Origin: an uncultured Acetatifactor sp.
Lineage (GTDB): Bacteria > Bacillota > Clostridia > Lachnospirales > Lachnospiraceae
NCBI GenBank assembly: GCA_934433135.1
Contig: CAKRZO010000027.1
Span: 1 to 42,615, forward strand
Length of the DNA: 42,615 bases
Reading direction: 5' to 3'
In this document: piece after piece, positions 1 through 6,759 of the stretch
Layout: every line of letters begins with the position of its first letter
Numbering within the stretch: the stretch's first letter is position 1
Notes under the pieces: model-generated
Databases searched by the model: none
The model's input: the letters and a program-made list of their open reading frames with translations, nothing else
Told to the model about the DNA's origin: nothing
Translations under genes and position numbers: made by a program

Positions 1-10
1 GCTTAACCTG
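1..10 (+). rRNA. 3' end of a 23S rRNA gene (partial)
   Basis: The first bases, GCTTAACCTG, match the conserved 3' terminus of bacterial 23S rRNA (E. coli ends GGCUUAACCUU), which pairs with the GGUUAAG at the 5' end of the molecule. The following T-poor stretch, small hairpins (72-93) and a terminator at 119-142 fit the end of an rrn operon. Only about 10 nt are available, so this rests on position and context. No 5S rRNA-like sequence is visible between here and the next gene. Confidence 0.5.
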
Positions 11-118
11 AAGGCAGGAGGATTACGAGACGGATGGTAGTGAGAGATTCAGTGTTCGGTTTTGAGGGAACAAAAAAGTTCTGACGAACTTTTCAAGCGA
101 AAGCTTTTCAAACTAAGA

Positions 119-142
119 GGGCAGAGTGATCTGTCTTTTTTT
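119..142 (+). terminator. Intrinsic terminator closing the rrn operon
   Basis: GGCAGA, loop GTGA, TCTGTC (one G-U pair), followed immediately by seven T residues. It separates the rRNA end from the ATPase gene. A second hairpin, AAAAGTTC/GAACTTTT, lies at about 73-93. Confidence 0.7.
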
Positions 143-227
143 ATTTTTCAATATCTCAAGGGTGGACTCAGAAAGTTTCAAAGGTTTTGGTAAGTCGAAT
201 AAAAATCATGAAAAAAACTATACTTAA

Positions 228-247
228 ATGTAGCTACATGTTATAAT
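228..247 (+). promoter_or_regulatory. Extended -10 promoter with a 12-bp palindrome for the ATPase/TOPRIM pair
   Basis: TATAAT at 242-247 is preceded by TG at 239-240, giving an extended -10 (TGNTATAAT). The -35 is weak (about 218-224). The bases just upstream, ATGTAGCTACAT (228-239), form a perfect 12-bp palindrome in the spacer, where a repressor would block RNA polymerase. That it is an operator is inference. The start codon lies 31 nt downstream of the -10. Confidence 0.55.
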
Positions 248-278
248 GGATTTACTTTAAAAGAAGCGGGGTACGGTT

Positions 279-1460
279 ATGAAAATTGAGAAAATTTCCA
301 TTAAAGGCTTTAAAGCGTTGAATAATGCGGAATTTGAGCCCGGAAATGTGAATGTTTTTATCGGAGCAAACGGCGCAGGTAAATCTACGATTCTTGAGGC
401 TATTGGTGTTTTAAGTGCGGCTATGACAGACAGAGTAGATAATGCAAGTCTGGATCGAAAAGGAATTCGGCTGAGTACTCCCGGTTTGTATAAATCCAGT
501 TTTAGAGAAACAAAAAAGAATCCGACGATAGGTTTACAAATACAATGGAAAGATAGTAAGGACGAAATTGCATATGATGTGAATTTAAACAATCCAACAG
601 ATGATGCTGCCTGGCGTTACCATTCGGAATTGATCTATCGAAATAAAGACAGGTTGTGGGGACGCAGCGGTAATTCCCAGATTCCATATGACGATAGGGT
701 TGGTATGCTGATGCTTGCGCAAGAAGAGAAATTGGAAAGCATCCGACCATCTGCAGAGCGAATTAAAAATTATGCCATTTATCAACCGAATACACCGACA
801 CTGCGTGGTACCAGTCCTGATAAGTACCAGACTACACCTCTTGGATTATGCGGAGGGCGTCTCGCAGAAGCAATTGAAGAATTGTTACATGAAGATGAAG
901 CAGGTGACATAAAATTTGGTGAACTATATATCGAGGAAGTTTTAGAACTGGTAGACTGGGCTTCCAATTTTTCCATTGCCGCCCCCAAAAAGAGCAGTAT
1001 TAATTCTGCAGTTCCCACAACAAGGAGAGTTATTGAATTTCAGGATAGATTTATGCGTGAAAAAGACCGCTTCACAGCATATGATGCAAGTGAAGGATCT
1101 TTATATGTTTTGTTTTTACTTTGCTTAGCTATGCATGAAAAAGCACCGAAAATTTTTGCCGTGGACAACTTTGACCAGGCAATGAATCCCCGTCTTGCAA
1201 GAGCAACGACCAGACTGTTTTGCGAACTCATAAAGAGACAAGATAAGACTACATTTATTACAACGCATAATCCATTGGTATTGGACGGACTTCAATTAAA
1301 TGACTCTTCGATCCGTCTCTTTACTGTTGATCGTAGTAAAAAGGATGGAAGTGCGCAAATTAAACGGATTGAGGTAACGGAAGATTTAATAAAACTTGAT
1401 CAACCTTTATCCAGGCTTTGGATCAACGGAAGATTAGGGGGTGTTCCTAATCTTTTATGA
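279..1460 (+). CDS. AAA-family (SMC-like, AAA_15/AAA_21 type) ATPase, probable defence protein
   Basis: A 393-residue ABC/SMC-like ATPase of the kind found in OLD, PARIS (AriA), Septu and RloA systems. It opens with the typical beta-strand start (KIEKISIKGFKAL), then Walker A GANGAGKST at residues 29-37. The signature-like SEGSLYVL lies at about 271-278, a degenerate Walker B FAVDNFD at 293-299 (the usual DE pair is not kept), and the switch His in TTHNP at 328-332. There is no C-terminal TOPRIM domain; that role seems to be carried by the next gene, whose ATG overlaps this stop (ATGA, 1457-1460). It sits directly behind an rrn operon with its own promoter, as expected for an inserted module. 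A GGGG Shine-Dalgarno at 268-271 precedes the ATG. The ATPase fold is clear; the antiphage role is inferred. Confidence 0.8.
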   Translation: MKIEKISIKGFKALNNAEFEPGNVNVFIGANGAGKSTILEAIGVLSAAMTDRVDNASLDRKGIRLSTPGLYKSSFRETKKNPTIGLQIQWKDSKDEIAYDVNLNNPTDDAAWRYHSELIYRNKDRLWGRSGNSQIPYDDRVGMLMLAQEEKLESIRPSAERIKNYAIYQPNTPTLRGTSPDKYQTTPLGLCGGRLAEAIEELLHEDEAGDIKFGELYIEEVLELVDWASNFSIAAPKKSSINSAVPTTRRVIEFQDRFMREKDRFTAYDASEGSLYVLFLLCLAMHEKAPKIFAVDNFDQAMNPRLARATTRLFCELIKRQDKTTFITTHNPLVLDGLQLNDSSIRLFTVDRSKKDGSAQIKRIEVTEDLIKLDQPLSRLWINGRLGGVPNLL

Positions 1461-2170
1461 AAACAATAGGTTTTGTCTGTGAAGGACCACGTGATTCCGA
1501 TTTGTTGGAAGCCGTAGTCAGTCATATCCTCAATGAAGATATTAATCCTCTATACCTGCAGCCGGAACCGTCTTTGGATGGAGAAAACGGGAACGGGTGG
1601 AAAGGGGTTTGGAACTGGTGCTATAAAAACGGGAAGATGATTGATCGGTATATTCAAGGAGTAAGTCCGGAAATTGATCTGATTATAATCCAAATGGACG
1701 GCGATGTGGCAAGAAAAGAACGGGAAGTGCATTGTAGTTGCTATTTGGGACAATGTGCTTTTGCCGGAACAATTTTTCCGTTAAAATGCAGGCAGGAAGC
1801 TTGTCCTGTAAGGATACCTTGTGACCATCATAAAAAGGATGTTGATGGTTATGTTGAACACCTTCAGAATCTTTTACATAGTTGCTTTGCAGGCGAATTT
1901 GCACCTATAATTATTATTCCGTGTGATAGTACGGATTCGTGGATTGCTGCGGCTTATGAAGATAGGGAAGATATTGAGATTGTACAGGATCCTTGGACGA
2001 ATCTTATCAGTAGAGGAAAAGAGTATCACGGAATCAGAGTTCCGGGTCACAAAAAAACAAAAGCGGTTTATGACAGGTTTATATCTGCCGTTTGTAGCAA
2101 CTGGGAGCTTGTTACAAAACGATGCTCTCAGGCGGCGGAATTTGAACGCTTGATTTCAGAAATACGTTGA
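1457..2170 (+). CDS. TOPRIM-like (DUF4276/OLD-type) putative nuclease partner of the ATPase
   Basis: A 237-residue protein translationally coupled to the ATPase. The pattern is that of a small TOPRIM fold: strand and acidic residue in IGFVCEGPRD (E9), the DxD in IIIQMDGD (D81, D83), and a late IIIIPCDSTDSWIAAAY segment (151-167), which resembles the 'sxxxEaWllA' stretch of DUF4276-type proteins. An unusual insertion at 93-124 carries six cysteines (C93, C95, C100, C111, C116, C122) plus HH at 123-124 and may bind zinc. In PARIS, OLD and RloAB systems the ATPase senses and the TOPRIM protein cleaves nucleic acid; the same split is inferred here. It could also be an unrelated nucleotide-binding protein; no database search was possible. 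Confidence 0.6.
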   Translation: MKTIGFVCEGPRDSDLLEAVVSHILNEDINPLYLQPEPSLDGENGNGWKGVWNWCYKNGKMIDRYIQGVSPEIDLIIIQMDGDVARKEREVHCSCYLGQCAFAGTIFPLKCRQEACPVRIPCDHHKKDVDGYVEHLQNLLHSCFAGEFAPIIIIPCDSTDSWIAAAYEDREDIEIVQDPWTNLISRGKEYHGIRVPGHKKTKAVYDRFISAVCSNWELVTKRCSQAAEFERLISEIR

Positions 2171-2193
2171 ATTGAAAATTATGGTTATCTGTA

Positions 2194-2230
2194 AATACCT
2201 CGGTGGAATGTAAACCACTGAGGTATTTTT
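2194..2230 (+). terminator. Strong intrinsic terminator after the ATPase/TOPRIM pair
   Basis: A 13-bp stem, AATACCTCGGTGG / CCACTGAGGTATT with one G-U pair, loop of about 7 nt, followed by TTTTAT. It isolates the two-gene unit transcriptionally from the Sir2-like operon. Confidence 0.85.
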
Positions 2231-2295
2231 ATCACAGAAAATTGTGTCCTATAACAAGGACTCTTTCCTGTATTGGTTAGGGTCATGCCTGTTTT

Positions 2296-2323
2296 TTCGC
2301 AGAATAAGGTTCGCAGAATAAGG
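2296..2323. repeat. 14-bp perfect tandem duplication
   Basis: TTCGCAGAATAAGG occurs twice head to tail (2296-2309 and 2310-2323) in the spacer before the Sir2-like gene. No function is evident; it lies just upstream of the promoter at 2336-2364. Confidence 0.9.
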
Positions 2324-2335
2324 TGAATTTCACTC

Positions 2336-2364
2336 TTGTACATTCCCCTTTTTCCTGTTACAAT
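2336..2364 (+). promoter_or_regulatory. Sigma-A promoter of the Sir2-like/ung/lysA-like operon
   Basis: TTGTAC (2336-2341), 17-bp spacer, TACAAT (2359-2364) with a TG one base upstream (extended -10). The same TTGTAC -35 is used by the pta promoter at 20426. Confidence 0.6.
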
Positions 2365-2441
2365 GGTAATCGGTATCAATGTACTGGTCATTTGTAAATA
2401 AAAGTCAGTACACCGGAATAAAATAAAAGAGGCTTAAAACC

Positions 2442-3356
2442 GTGCAGAATAAGATATATGAAGCAGTGCGTAATGCAGATATGATATTAATCGGCCTGGG
2501 CGAAGAATTTGAGGGAGACAGATATCTTCGAATTTTTCCGGAATATGAGAAAAGAGTGCAGGAACTTAAGGATCGTTCCCAAGACTGGATGATCCCGGTT
2601 CTGAATACCTGCTTTGATCCGGAATATTCCGAAAAACAGAAAGAGGCTTTCTCAAACCTGGCGTCTCTTGTCTTGGGCAAAAATTATTTCCTGGTTTCCG
2701 CTGCCGCCAACGATCTGATTTATGAATGCGGTCTGGATAAGAGCAGGATCGTAACTCCCTGCGGCGGCTGGCTTCAGAAGCAGTGCGGTTGCCAAAAGGA
2801 AACTGCAGAGGAAGATTCCGGCATTGAGGAGACTACACCACAGGAATTGGAGAATCTGAAGCGATATTTATCTGCAAAGGCTTCGGATACAGCAGACTCT
2901 GTTCAAACTTCGGCGATAGAAGCAACTTCTGCTCAGAACCCGGGGGATGAAGTGATTCTCGGAACCTGCAGTCGCTGCGGCGCACCGTTTGTTCTCAATA
3001 ATGTTTATGCGCCGAATTACAAAGAGGCGGGCTATTTAAAGCAGTGGGAACGCTACAAAAAGTGGCTTCAGGGAACCGTAAACCGCAAGCTTTGTATTCT
3101 GGAACTGGGAGTCGGAATGCGTTTCCCGGGAATGATCCGTTTTCCTTTTGAAAAGATTGCCTATTTTAACCGGAAGGCTACCTTTGTCCGAGTCAATGCC
3201 ACACTCTGGCAGCTGACGGAAGAGATCCATGAACGTAGCCTGTCTTGTCATCAGGCGGCAATGGATTTTCTTCTGGAATGTAATCCGGATCAGCCTGCAG
3301 AAGGTACGATAACGGAAGAAGAGGAGGGCACATCAAATGGCAATGATATCCAATGA
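2442..3356 (+). CDS. Sir2-like (degenerate sirtuin) protein
   Basis: A 304-residue protein with an N-terminal NAD-fold start (NADMILIGLGEEF, 11-23), a sirtuin-like middle (SAAANDLIYECGLDKSRI, 86-103), and a C-terminal Rossmann strand typical of Sir2 (CILELGVGMRFP, 218-229; FVRVNAT, 248-254). Four cysteines, C115/C117 and C176/C179, would form the sirtuin zinc ribbon, but about 55 low-complexity residues separate the pairs. The catalytic HG of sirtuins appears replaced (TPCGGW, 105-110), so classical deacetylation is doubtful. The start is GTG with AGAGG upstream. Its 3' end overlaps ung by 20 bp, which implies coupling. Sir2-like membership is moderately sure; the activity is unknown. Confidence 0.6.
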   Translation: MQNKIYEAVRNADMILIGLGEEFEGDRYLRIFPEYEKRVQELKDRSQDWMIPVLNTCFDPEYSEKQKEAFSNLASLVLGKNYFLVSAAANDLIYECGLDKSRIVTPCGGWLQKQCGCQKETAEEDSGIEETTPQELENLKRYLSAKASDTADSVQTSAIEATSAQNPGDEVILGTCSRCGAPFVLNNVYAPNYKEAGYLKQWERYKKWLQGTVNRKLCILELGVGMRFPGMIRFPFEKIAYFNRKATFVRVNATLWQLTEEIHERSLSCHQAAMDFLLECNPDQPAEGTITEEEEGTSNGNDIQ

Positions 3357-4020
3357 CTGGCTGAGTGAACTGAAGGAAGAATTTCATAAACCTTATTATG
3401 CCAAACTGTTTGCATTTGTAAAGCAGGAATACAATACCACACAGGTTTTTCCCCCTGCAGATGATATTTTCAATGCTTTTCACCTGACACCTTTAAGCCA
3501 GGTAAAAGTCGTGATTATCGGACAGGATCCCTACCATAATGTGGGGCAGGCTCACGGACTGTGTTTTTCCGTAAAACCGGATGTGGAGATTCCGCCTTCT
3601 CTGGCGAATATCTATCAGGAGCTGCATGATGATCTGGGCTGTTATATACCGGACAACGGTTATTTGGTGAAGTGGGCGAAGCAGGGCGTGCTGATGCTGA
3701 ATACGGTTCTCACCGTTCGTGCGCATATGGCCAATTCCCATCGCGGAAAGGGCTGGGAAGAATTCACGGATGCCGCCATTCGGGCGCTGAATAAACAGGA
3801 TCGCCCCATTGTTTTTATCTTGTGGGGCAAACCGGCACAGATGAAGAAGAGTATGTTAAACAATCCCAATCACTTGATTCTGGAAGCGCCGCACCCCAGT
3901 CCGCTGTCTGCCTACCGGGGCTTTTTCGGAAGCAGACCTTTCAGCAAAACCAATGATTTTCTGATGAGCCATGGCGTTGCGCCCATTGACTGGCAGATTG
4001 AGAACAGGAGGCAGGCATGA
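3337..4020 (+). CDS. ung: Uracil-DNA glycosylase, family 1
   Basis: Removes uracil from DNA as the first step of base-excision repair in the cytoplasm. All family-1 signatures are present: GQDPYH at residues 62-67 with catalytic Asp64, the MLNTVLTVR segment (about 115-123), and HPSPLSAYRGFFG with His186. At 227 residues the length is normal. The start ATG follows GGAGGG (3323-3328) and lies inside the 3' end of the Sir2-like gene. The stop overlaps the next ATG (ATGA, 4017-4020), so the three genes probably form one translationally coupled operon. Confidence 0.97.
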   Translation: MAMISNDWLSELKEEFHKPYYAKLFAFVKQEYNTTQVFPPADDIFNAFHLTPLSQVKVVIIGQDPYHNVGQAHGLCFSVKPDVEIPPSLANIYQELHDDLGCYIPDNGYLVKWAKQGVLMLNTVLTVRAHMANSHRGKGWEEFTDAAIRALNKQDRPIVFILWGKPAQMKKSMLNNPNHLILEAPHPSPLSAYRGFFGSRPFSKTNDFLMSHGVAPIDWQIENRRQA

Positions 4021-5357
4021 GGAAAGTCCCGTTTGTGACAAAGCAGATGGTTCAGGAAATGGAAAAGAAATATCCGACGCCTTTTCATATTTATGACGAA
4101 AAAGGCATCTGGGAAAACGCCCGGGCATTAAAGGAAGCCTTTTCCTGGAATCCCGGTTATAAAGAGTTTTTTGCAGTGAAAGCCACTCCGAATCCTTTCC
4201 TGCTGGAAATCCTGAAAGAATGCGGTTGCGGATGCGACTGTTCTTCCCTTACGGAACTGATGCTGAGCAGCGCCCTGGGAATCCGGGGAGAGGACATTAT
4301 GTTTTCTTCCAATGATACGCCGGCACAGGATTTTCTATATGCAGCGAAGCTGGGAGCCACAATCAACCTGGACGATATTACACATATTGATTTTTTGGAA
4401 AAAACGGTCGGGCATTTGCCGAAGACGATAAGTTGTCGTTTTAATCCGGGCGGAATCTATGAAGTCAGCAACGGAATCATGGATAATCCCGGGGATGCAA
4501 AGTACGGATTTACTGCGGAGCAGATGAAGGAAGGGTTTCGGATTTTAAAGCAAAAAGGTGTGGAGAATTTCGGAATTCATGCTTTTCTGGTAAGTAATAC
4601 CGTGGGAAATGACTATTATCCGGCACTGGCGAGAACGCTGTTTGAGCTTGCGGTTACGTTAAAGGAAGAGACGGGAGCGCATATTGCGTTTATCAATCTT
4701 TCCGGCGGAATCGGAGTTCCGTATCGCCCGGAAGAGACGCCGTGCGATATTTATGCGATCGGAGAAGGGGTCAGGAAAGTCTATGAAGAAATTTTGCAGC
4801 CGGCGGGCATGGGAGATGTGGCGATCTATACCGAGTTAGGGAGATACATGATGGCGCCGTTCGGGCATCTGGTGACGAAAGCCATCCATGAAAAGCACAT
4901 TTACAAAGAATATATCGGCGTAGATGCCTGTGCAGTTAACCTGATGCGTCCGGCGATGTACGGGGCTTATCATCACATTACGGTTCTGGGAAAGGAAGAT
5001 CTGCCTTGCGACCATAAATACGATGTCGCAGGTTCTCTTTGTGAAAATAATGATAAATTCGCAATTGACCGGATGCTTCCTAAAGTTGATATAGGAGATT
5101 ATCTGGTGATCCATGATACCGGTGCGCACGGTTTTGCCATGGGCTATAATTATAACGGAAAATTAAAGTCGGCGGAGCTTTTGCTGAAACAGGACGGCAG
5201 TGTGGAATGCATCCGACGGGCGGAGACACCGAAGGATTATTTTGCTACGTTTGACCGTTTTCCTATCTACGAAAAACTGGAAGGGGAAATGCAGAGGGTG
5301 GAAAAACTGACGGAAGAATGTGAAAGTGAAAATCCGGACACTACGGAAAAAGAATAG
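4017..5357 (+). CDS. lysA: Fold-III PLP decarboxylase, diaminopimelate decarboxylase-like
   Basis: A 446-residue alanine-racemase-fold PLP enzyme. FFAVKATPNP (51-60) gives the Schiff-base Lys55, SGGIGVPY is the phosphate-binding glycine loop, CENNDKF near residue 343 matches the catalytic CESxD region, and HDTGAHGFAMGYNYNG is the conserved C-terminal block that completes the dimer active site. This fits meso-diaminopimelate decarboxylase, the last step of lysine synthesis. The usual EPGR motif reads ELGR, and the C-terminus carries about 20 extra acidic residues. Substrate is by family resemblance; another D-amino-acid or polyamine decarboxylase of this fold is possible. It is coupled to ung through a 4-bp overlap. 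Confidence 0.85.
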   Translation: MRKVPFVTKQMVQEMEKKYPTPFHIYDEKGIWENARALKEAFSWNPGYKEFFAVKATPNPFLLEILKECGCGCDCSSLTELMLSSALGIRGEDIMFSSNDTPAQDFLYAAKLGATINLDDITHIDFLEKTVGHLPKTISCRFNPGGIYEVSNGIMDNPGDAKYGFTAEQMKEGFRILKQKGVENFGIHAFLVSNTVGNDYYPALARTLFELAVTLKEETGAHIAFINLSGGIGVPYRPEETPCDIYAIGEGVRKVYEEILQPAGMGDVAIYTELGRYMMAPFGHLVTKAIHEKHIYKEYIGVDACAVNLMRPAMYGAYHHITVLGKEDLPCDHKYDVAGSLCENNDKFAIDRMLPKVDIGDYLVIHDTGAHGFAMGYNYNGKLKSAELLLKQDGSVECIRRAETPKDYFATFDRFPIYEKLEGEMQRVEKLTEECESENPDTTEKE

Positions 5358-5434
5358 AGTAAAAAAGTAAAGAACAGAATAAGCAGCAGGAAATAGAGAA
5401 TAGGTTATGAAACGGAACTAGTGCACCGTCCTGC

Positions 5435-5479
5435 AAATAACCAGACCAAATAACTTGCCTGTTATTGGTCCAGTTATTT
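5435..5479 (+). terminator. Long imperfect hairpin, probable weak terminator or attenuator
   Basis: AAATAAC-CA-GACCA(A)ATAAC / GTTATTGGTC-CA-GTTATTT around a 6-nt loop, ending in a short T run (TTTCTT). It stands between the decarboxylase and the peptidase gene, so it may terminate the former or control the latter. Confidence 0.5.
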
Positions 5480-5482
5480 CTT

Positions 5483-5493
5483 GTACGTTGTAC
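5483..5493. promoter_or_regulatory. GTAC-N3-GTAC site upstream of the S66 peptidase
   Basis: GTACGTTGTAC, 48 bp before the peptidase start. It matches two sites before the GH2 gene (6687-6697 and 6715-6725), so all three may bind one regulator. Inference from motif recurrence only. Confidence 0.35.
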
Positions 5494-5540
5494 TAGGAAA
5501 CGTAGAAAAAGAGAGAAAGAAAAACCGGGAGGACAAAAAC

Positions 5541-6593
5541 GTGAGATATCCGGAGTTTTTGCAGGAAAAGGGAACCATTGGCTTTGTAGCGCCGTCTTTC
5601 GGCTGCAATATAGAACCTTACCGCACTTGCTTTGATGCGGCGCAAAAGGAATGGAAGAGACAGGGTTATAAGATATGGCTTGGACCGAACTGCTATGCAG
5701 GAGACGGCATCGGTATCAGCAATACACCAAAAGCCTGCGGAGAAGAATTCGTGCAGGCATGGGAATCCGGGGAAAATGACTGCCTGATTTCCTGCGGAGG
5801 CGGAGAACTGATGTGTGAAATTCTGGATTATGTGGATTTTGAAAGGGTAAAGAATCAAAAGGCAAAGTGGTTTATGGGCTATTCGGATAATACCAATCTG
5901 ACTTATCTGCTGGCAACCATTTGCGATACGGCATCCATCTACGGTCCATGTGCTGCAGCATTCGGGATGCAGCCATGGCATGATTCTCTGAAAGACGCCA
6001 TGGGACTGCTTACCGGGAAAAAGCTTACCGTATCCGGGTATCCTTATTGGGAAAAGGAGTCTGAAAAAGATGAACTTCATCCGTTAAAGCCGTATCATAC
6101 CACGCAGGAGCGTGTTTTACGTTGTTTTCAGGGGACAGAGGAATTAAAAGAGCCGTCCTTTTCCATGGAAGGCCGACTTCTGGGCGGCTGCATGGATTGT
6201 CTGGTAAACCTTCTGGGAACCTGCTATGACCGGACGGAAGATTTCCTGGAAAAATATCGGGAGGACGGCATTATCTGGTTTTTGGAATCCTGTGATCTGA
6301 ATGTATTCGGAATCCGCAGAGCTATGTGGCAGATGGAACATGCAGGGTGGTTTCGCTATGTGAAAGGTTTTTTGATCGGGAGACCCTATTGTTATGCGGA
6401 CAGCTGCGGCCCGGACAGGATGGGACTGGATGCTTATCATGCTTTTCTGGAAATGGCATCCCGGAAAAACGTACCGGTCATTATGGATGCGGACCTGGGA
6501 CACCTTCCGCCTATGATGCCGTTAATCGTGGGAAGCAAGGCTCTGATACAGGTGCAGGGGAATGATATCGATATCCGGATGGAGCTGGTTTAA
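5541..6593 (+). CDS. S66 family peptidase (LD-carboxypeptidase / MccF-like)
   Basis: A serine peptidase of the LD-carboxypeptidase/MccF family, which trims murein tetrapeptides or detoxifies microcin C-like aminoacyl nucleotides. The Ser-Glu-His triad is visible: Ser115 in GYSDNT, Glu249 in WFLESCD and His321 in DLGHLPPMMP. The oxyanion-type glycine run ISCGGGELM comes before Ser115. The GTG at 5541 is chosen because GGGAGGA (5527-5533) precedes it and it opens with RYPEFLQEKGTIGFVAPSF, the normal family start; the frame is open 60 bp further upstream but without a good Shine-Dalgarno. The sequence looks closer to MccF than to housekeeping LdcA, but substrate cannot be fixed. Confidence 0.88.
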   Translation: MRYPEFLQEKGTIGFVAPSFGCNIEPYRTCFDAAQKEWKRQGYKIWLGPNCYAGDGIGISNTPKACGEEFVQAWESGENDCLISCGGGELMCEILDYVDFERVKNQKAKWFMGYSDNTNLTYLLATICDTASIYGPCAAAFGMQPWHDSLKDAMGLLTGKKLTVSGYPYWEKESEKDELHPLKPYHTTQERVLRCFQGTEELKEPSFSMEGRLLGGCMDCLVNLLGTCYDRTEDFLEKYREDGIIWFLESCDLNVFGIRRAMWQMEHAGWFRYVKGFLIGRPYCYADSCGPDRMGLDAYHAFLEMASRKNVPVIMDADLGHLPPMMPLIVGSKALIQVQGNDIDIRMELV

Positions 6594-6664
6594 ACAGATG
6601 TTTGGAAGAGATTCCAAAGCTGGTCATATCTTGCAAGAAGGCATGGAAATGCAAGAAAATCATA

Positions 6665-6726
6665 TTGAATGTCAAAATTATATATGGTACATTGTACAAA
6701 GAAGGCGCGTTTTTGTACGATGTACC
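6665..6726 (+). promoter_or_regulatory. Double operator-like inverted repeat upstream of the GH2 gene
   Basis: GGTACATTGTACAAA (6686-6700) and TTGTACGATGTACC (6713-6726) form a near-perfect inverted repeat across 11-12 nt. Each arm also holds a GTAC-N3-GTAC half-palindrome (6687-6697, 6715-6725). A plausible weak promoter, TTGAAT (6665-6670)-17-TACATT (6688-6693), overlaps the first arm. This geometry suits a dimeric or tetrameric sugar-responsive repressor; an RNA hairpin is the alternative. Confidence 0.5.
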
Positions 6727-6759
6727 GTATTTTATTGGAAAATGTGAGGTGTACCGAAA

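Noticed and set aside
5358..5480. Possible T-box or riboswitch before the peptidase or lysA-like genes
   Set aside because: No T-box GGTGG-type core, lysine riboswitch or SAM riboswitch elements could be seen; only the hairpin at 5435-5479.
5481..5540. S66 peptidase start at TTG 5481
   Set aside because: No Shine-Dalgarno, it overlaps the GTAC site, and the added 20 residues (ERKKNRED-rich) are not family-like; GTG 5541 has GGGAGGA.
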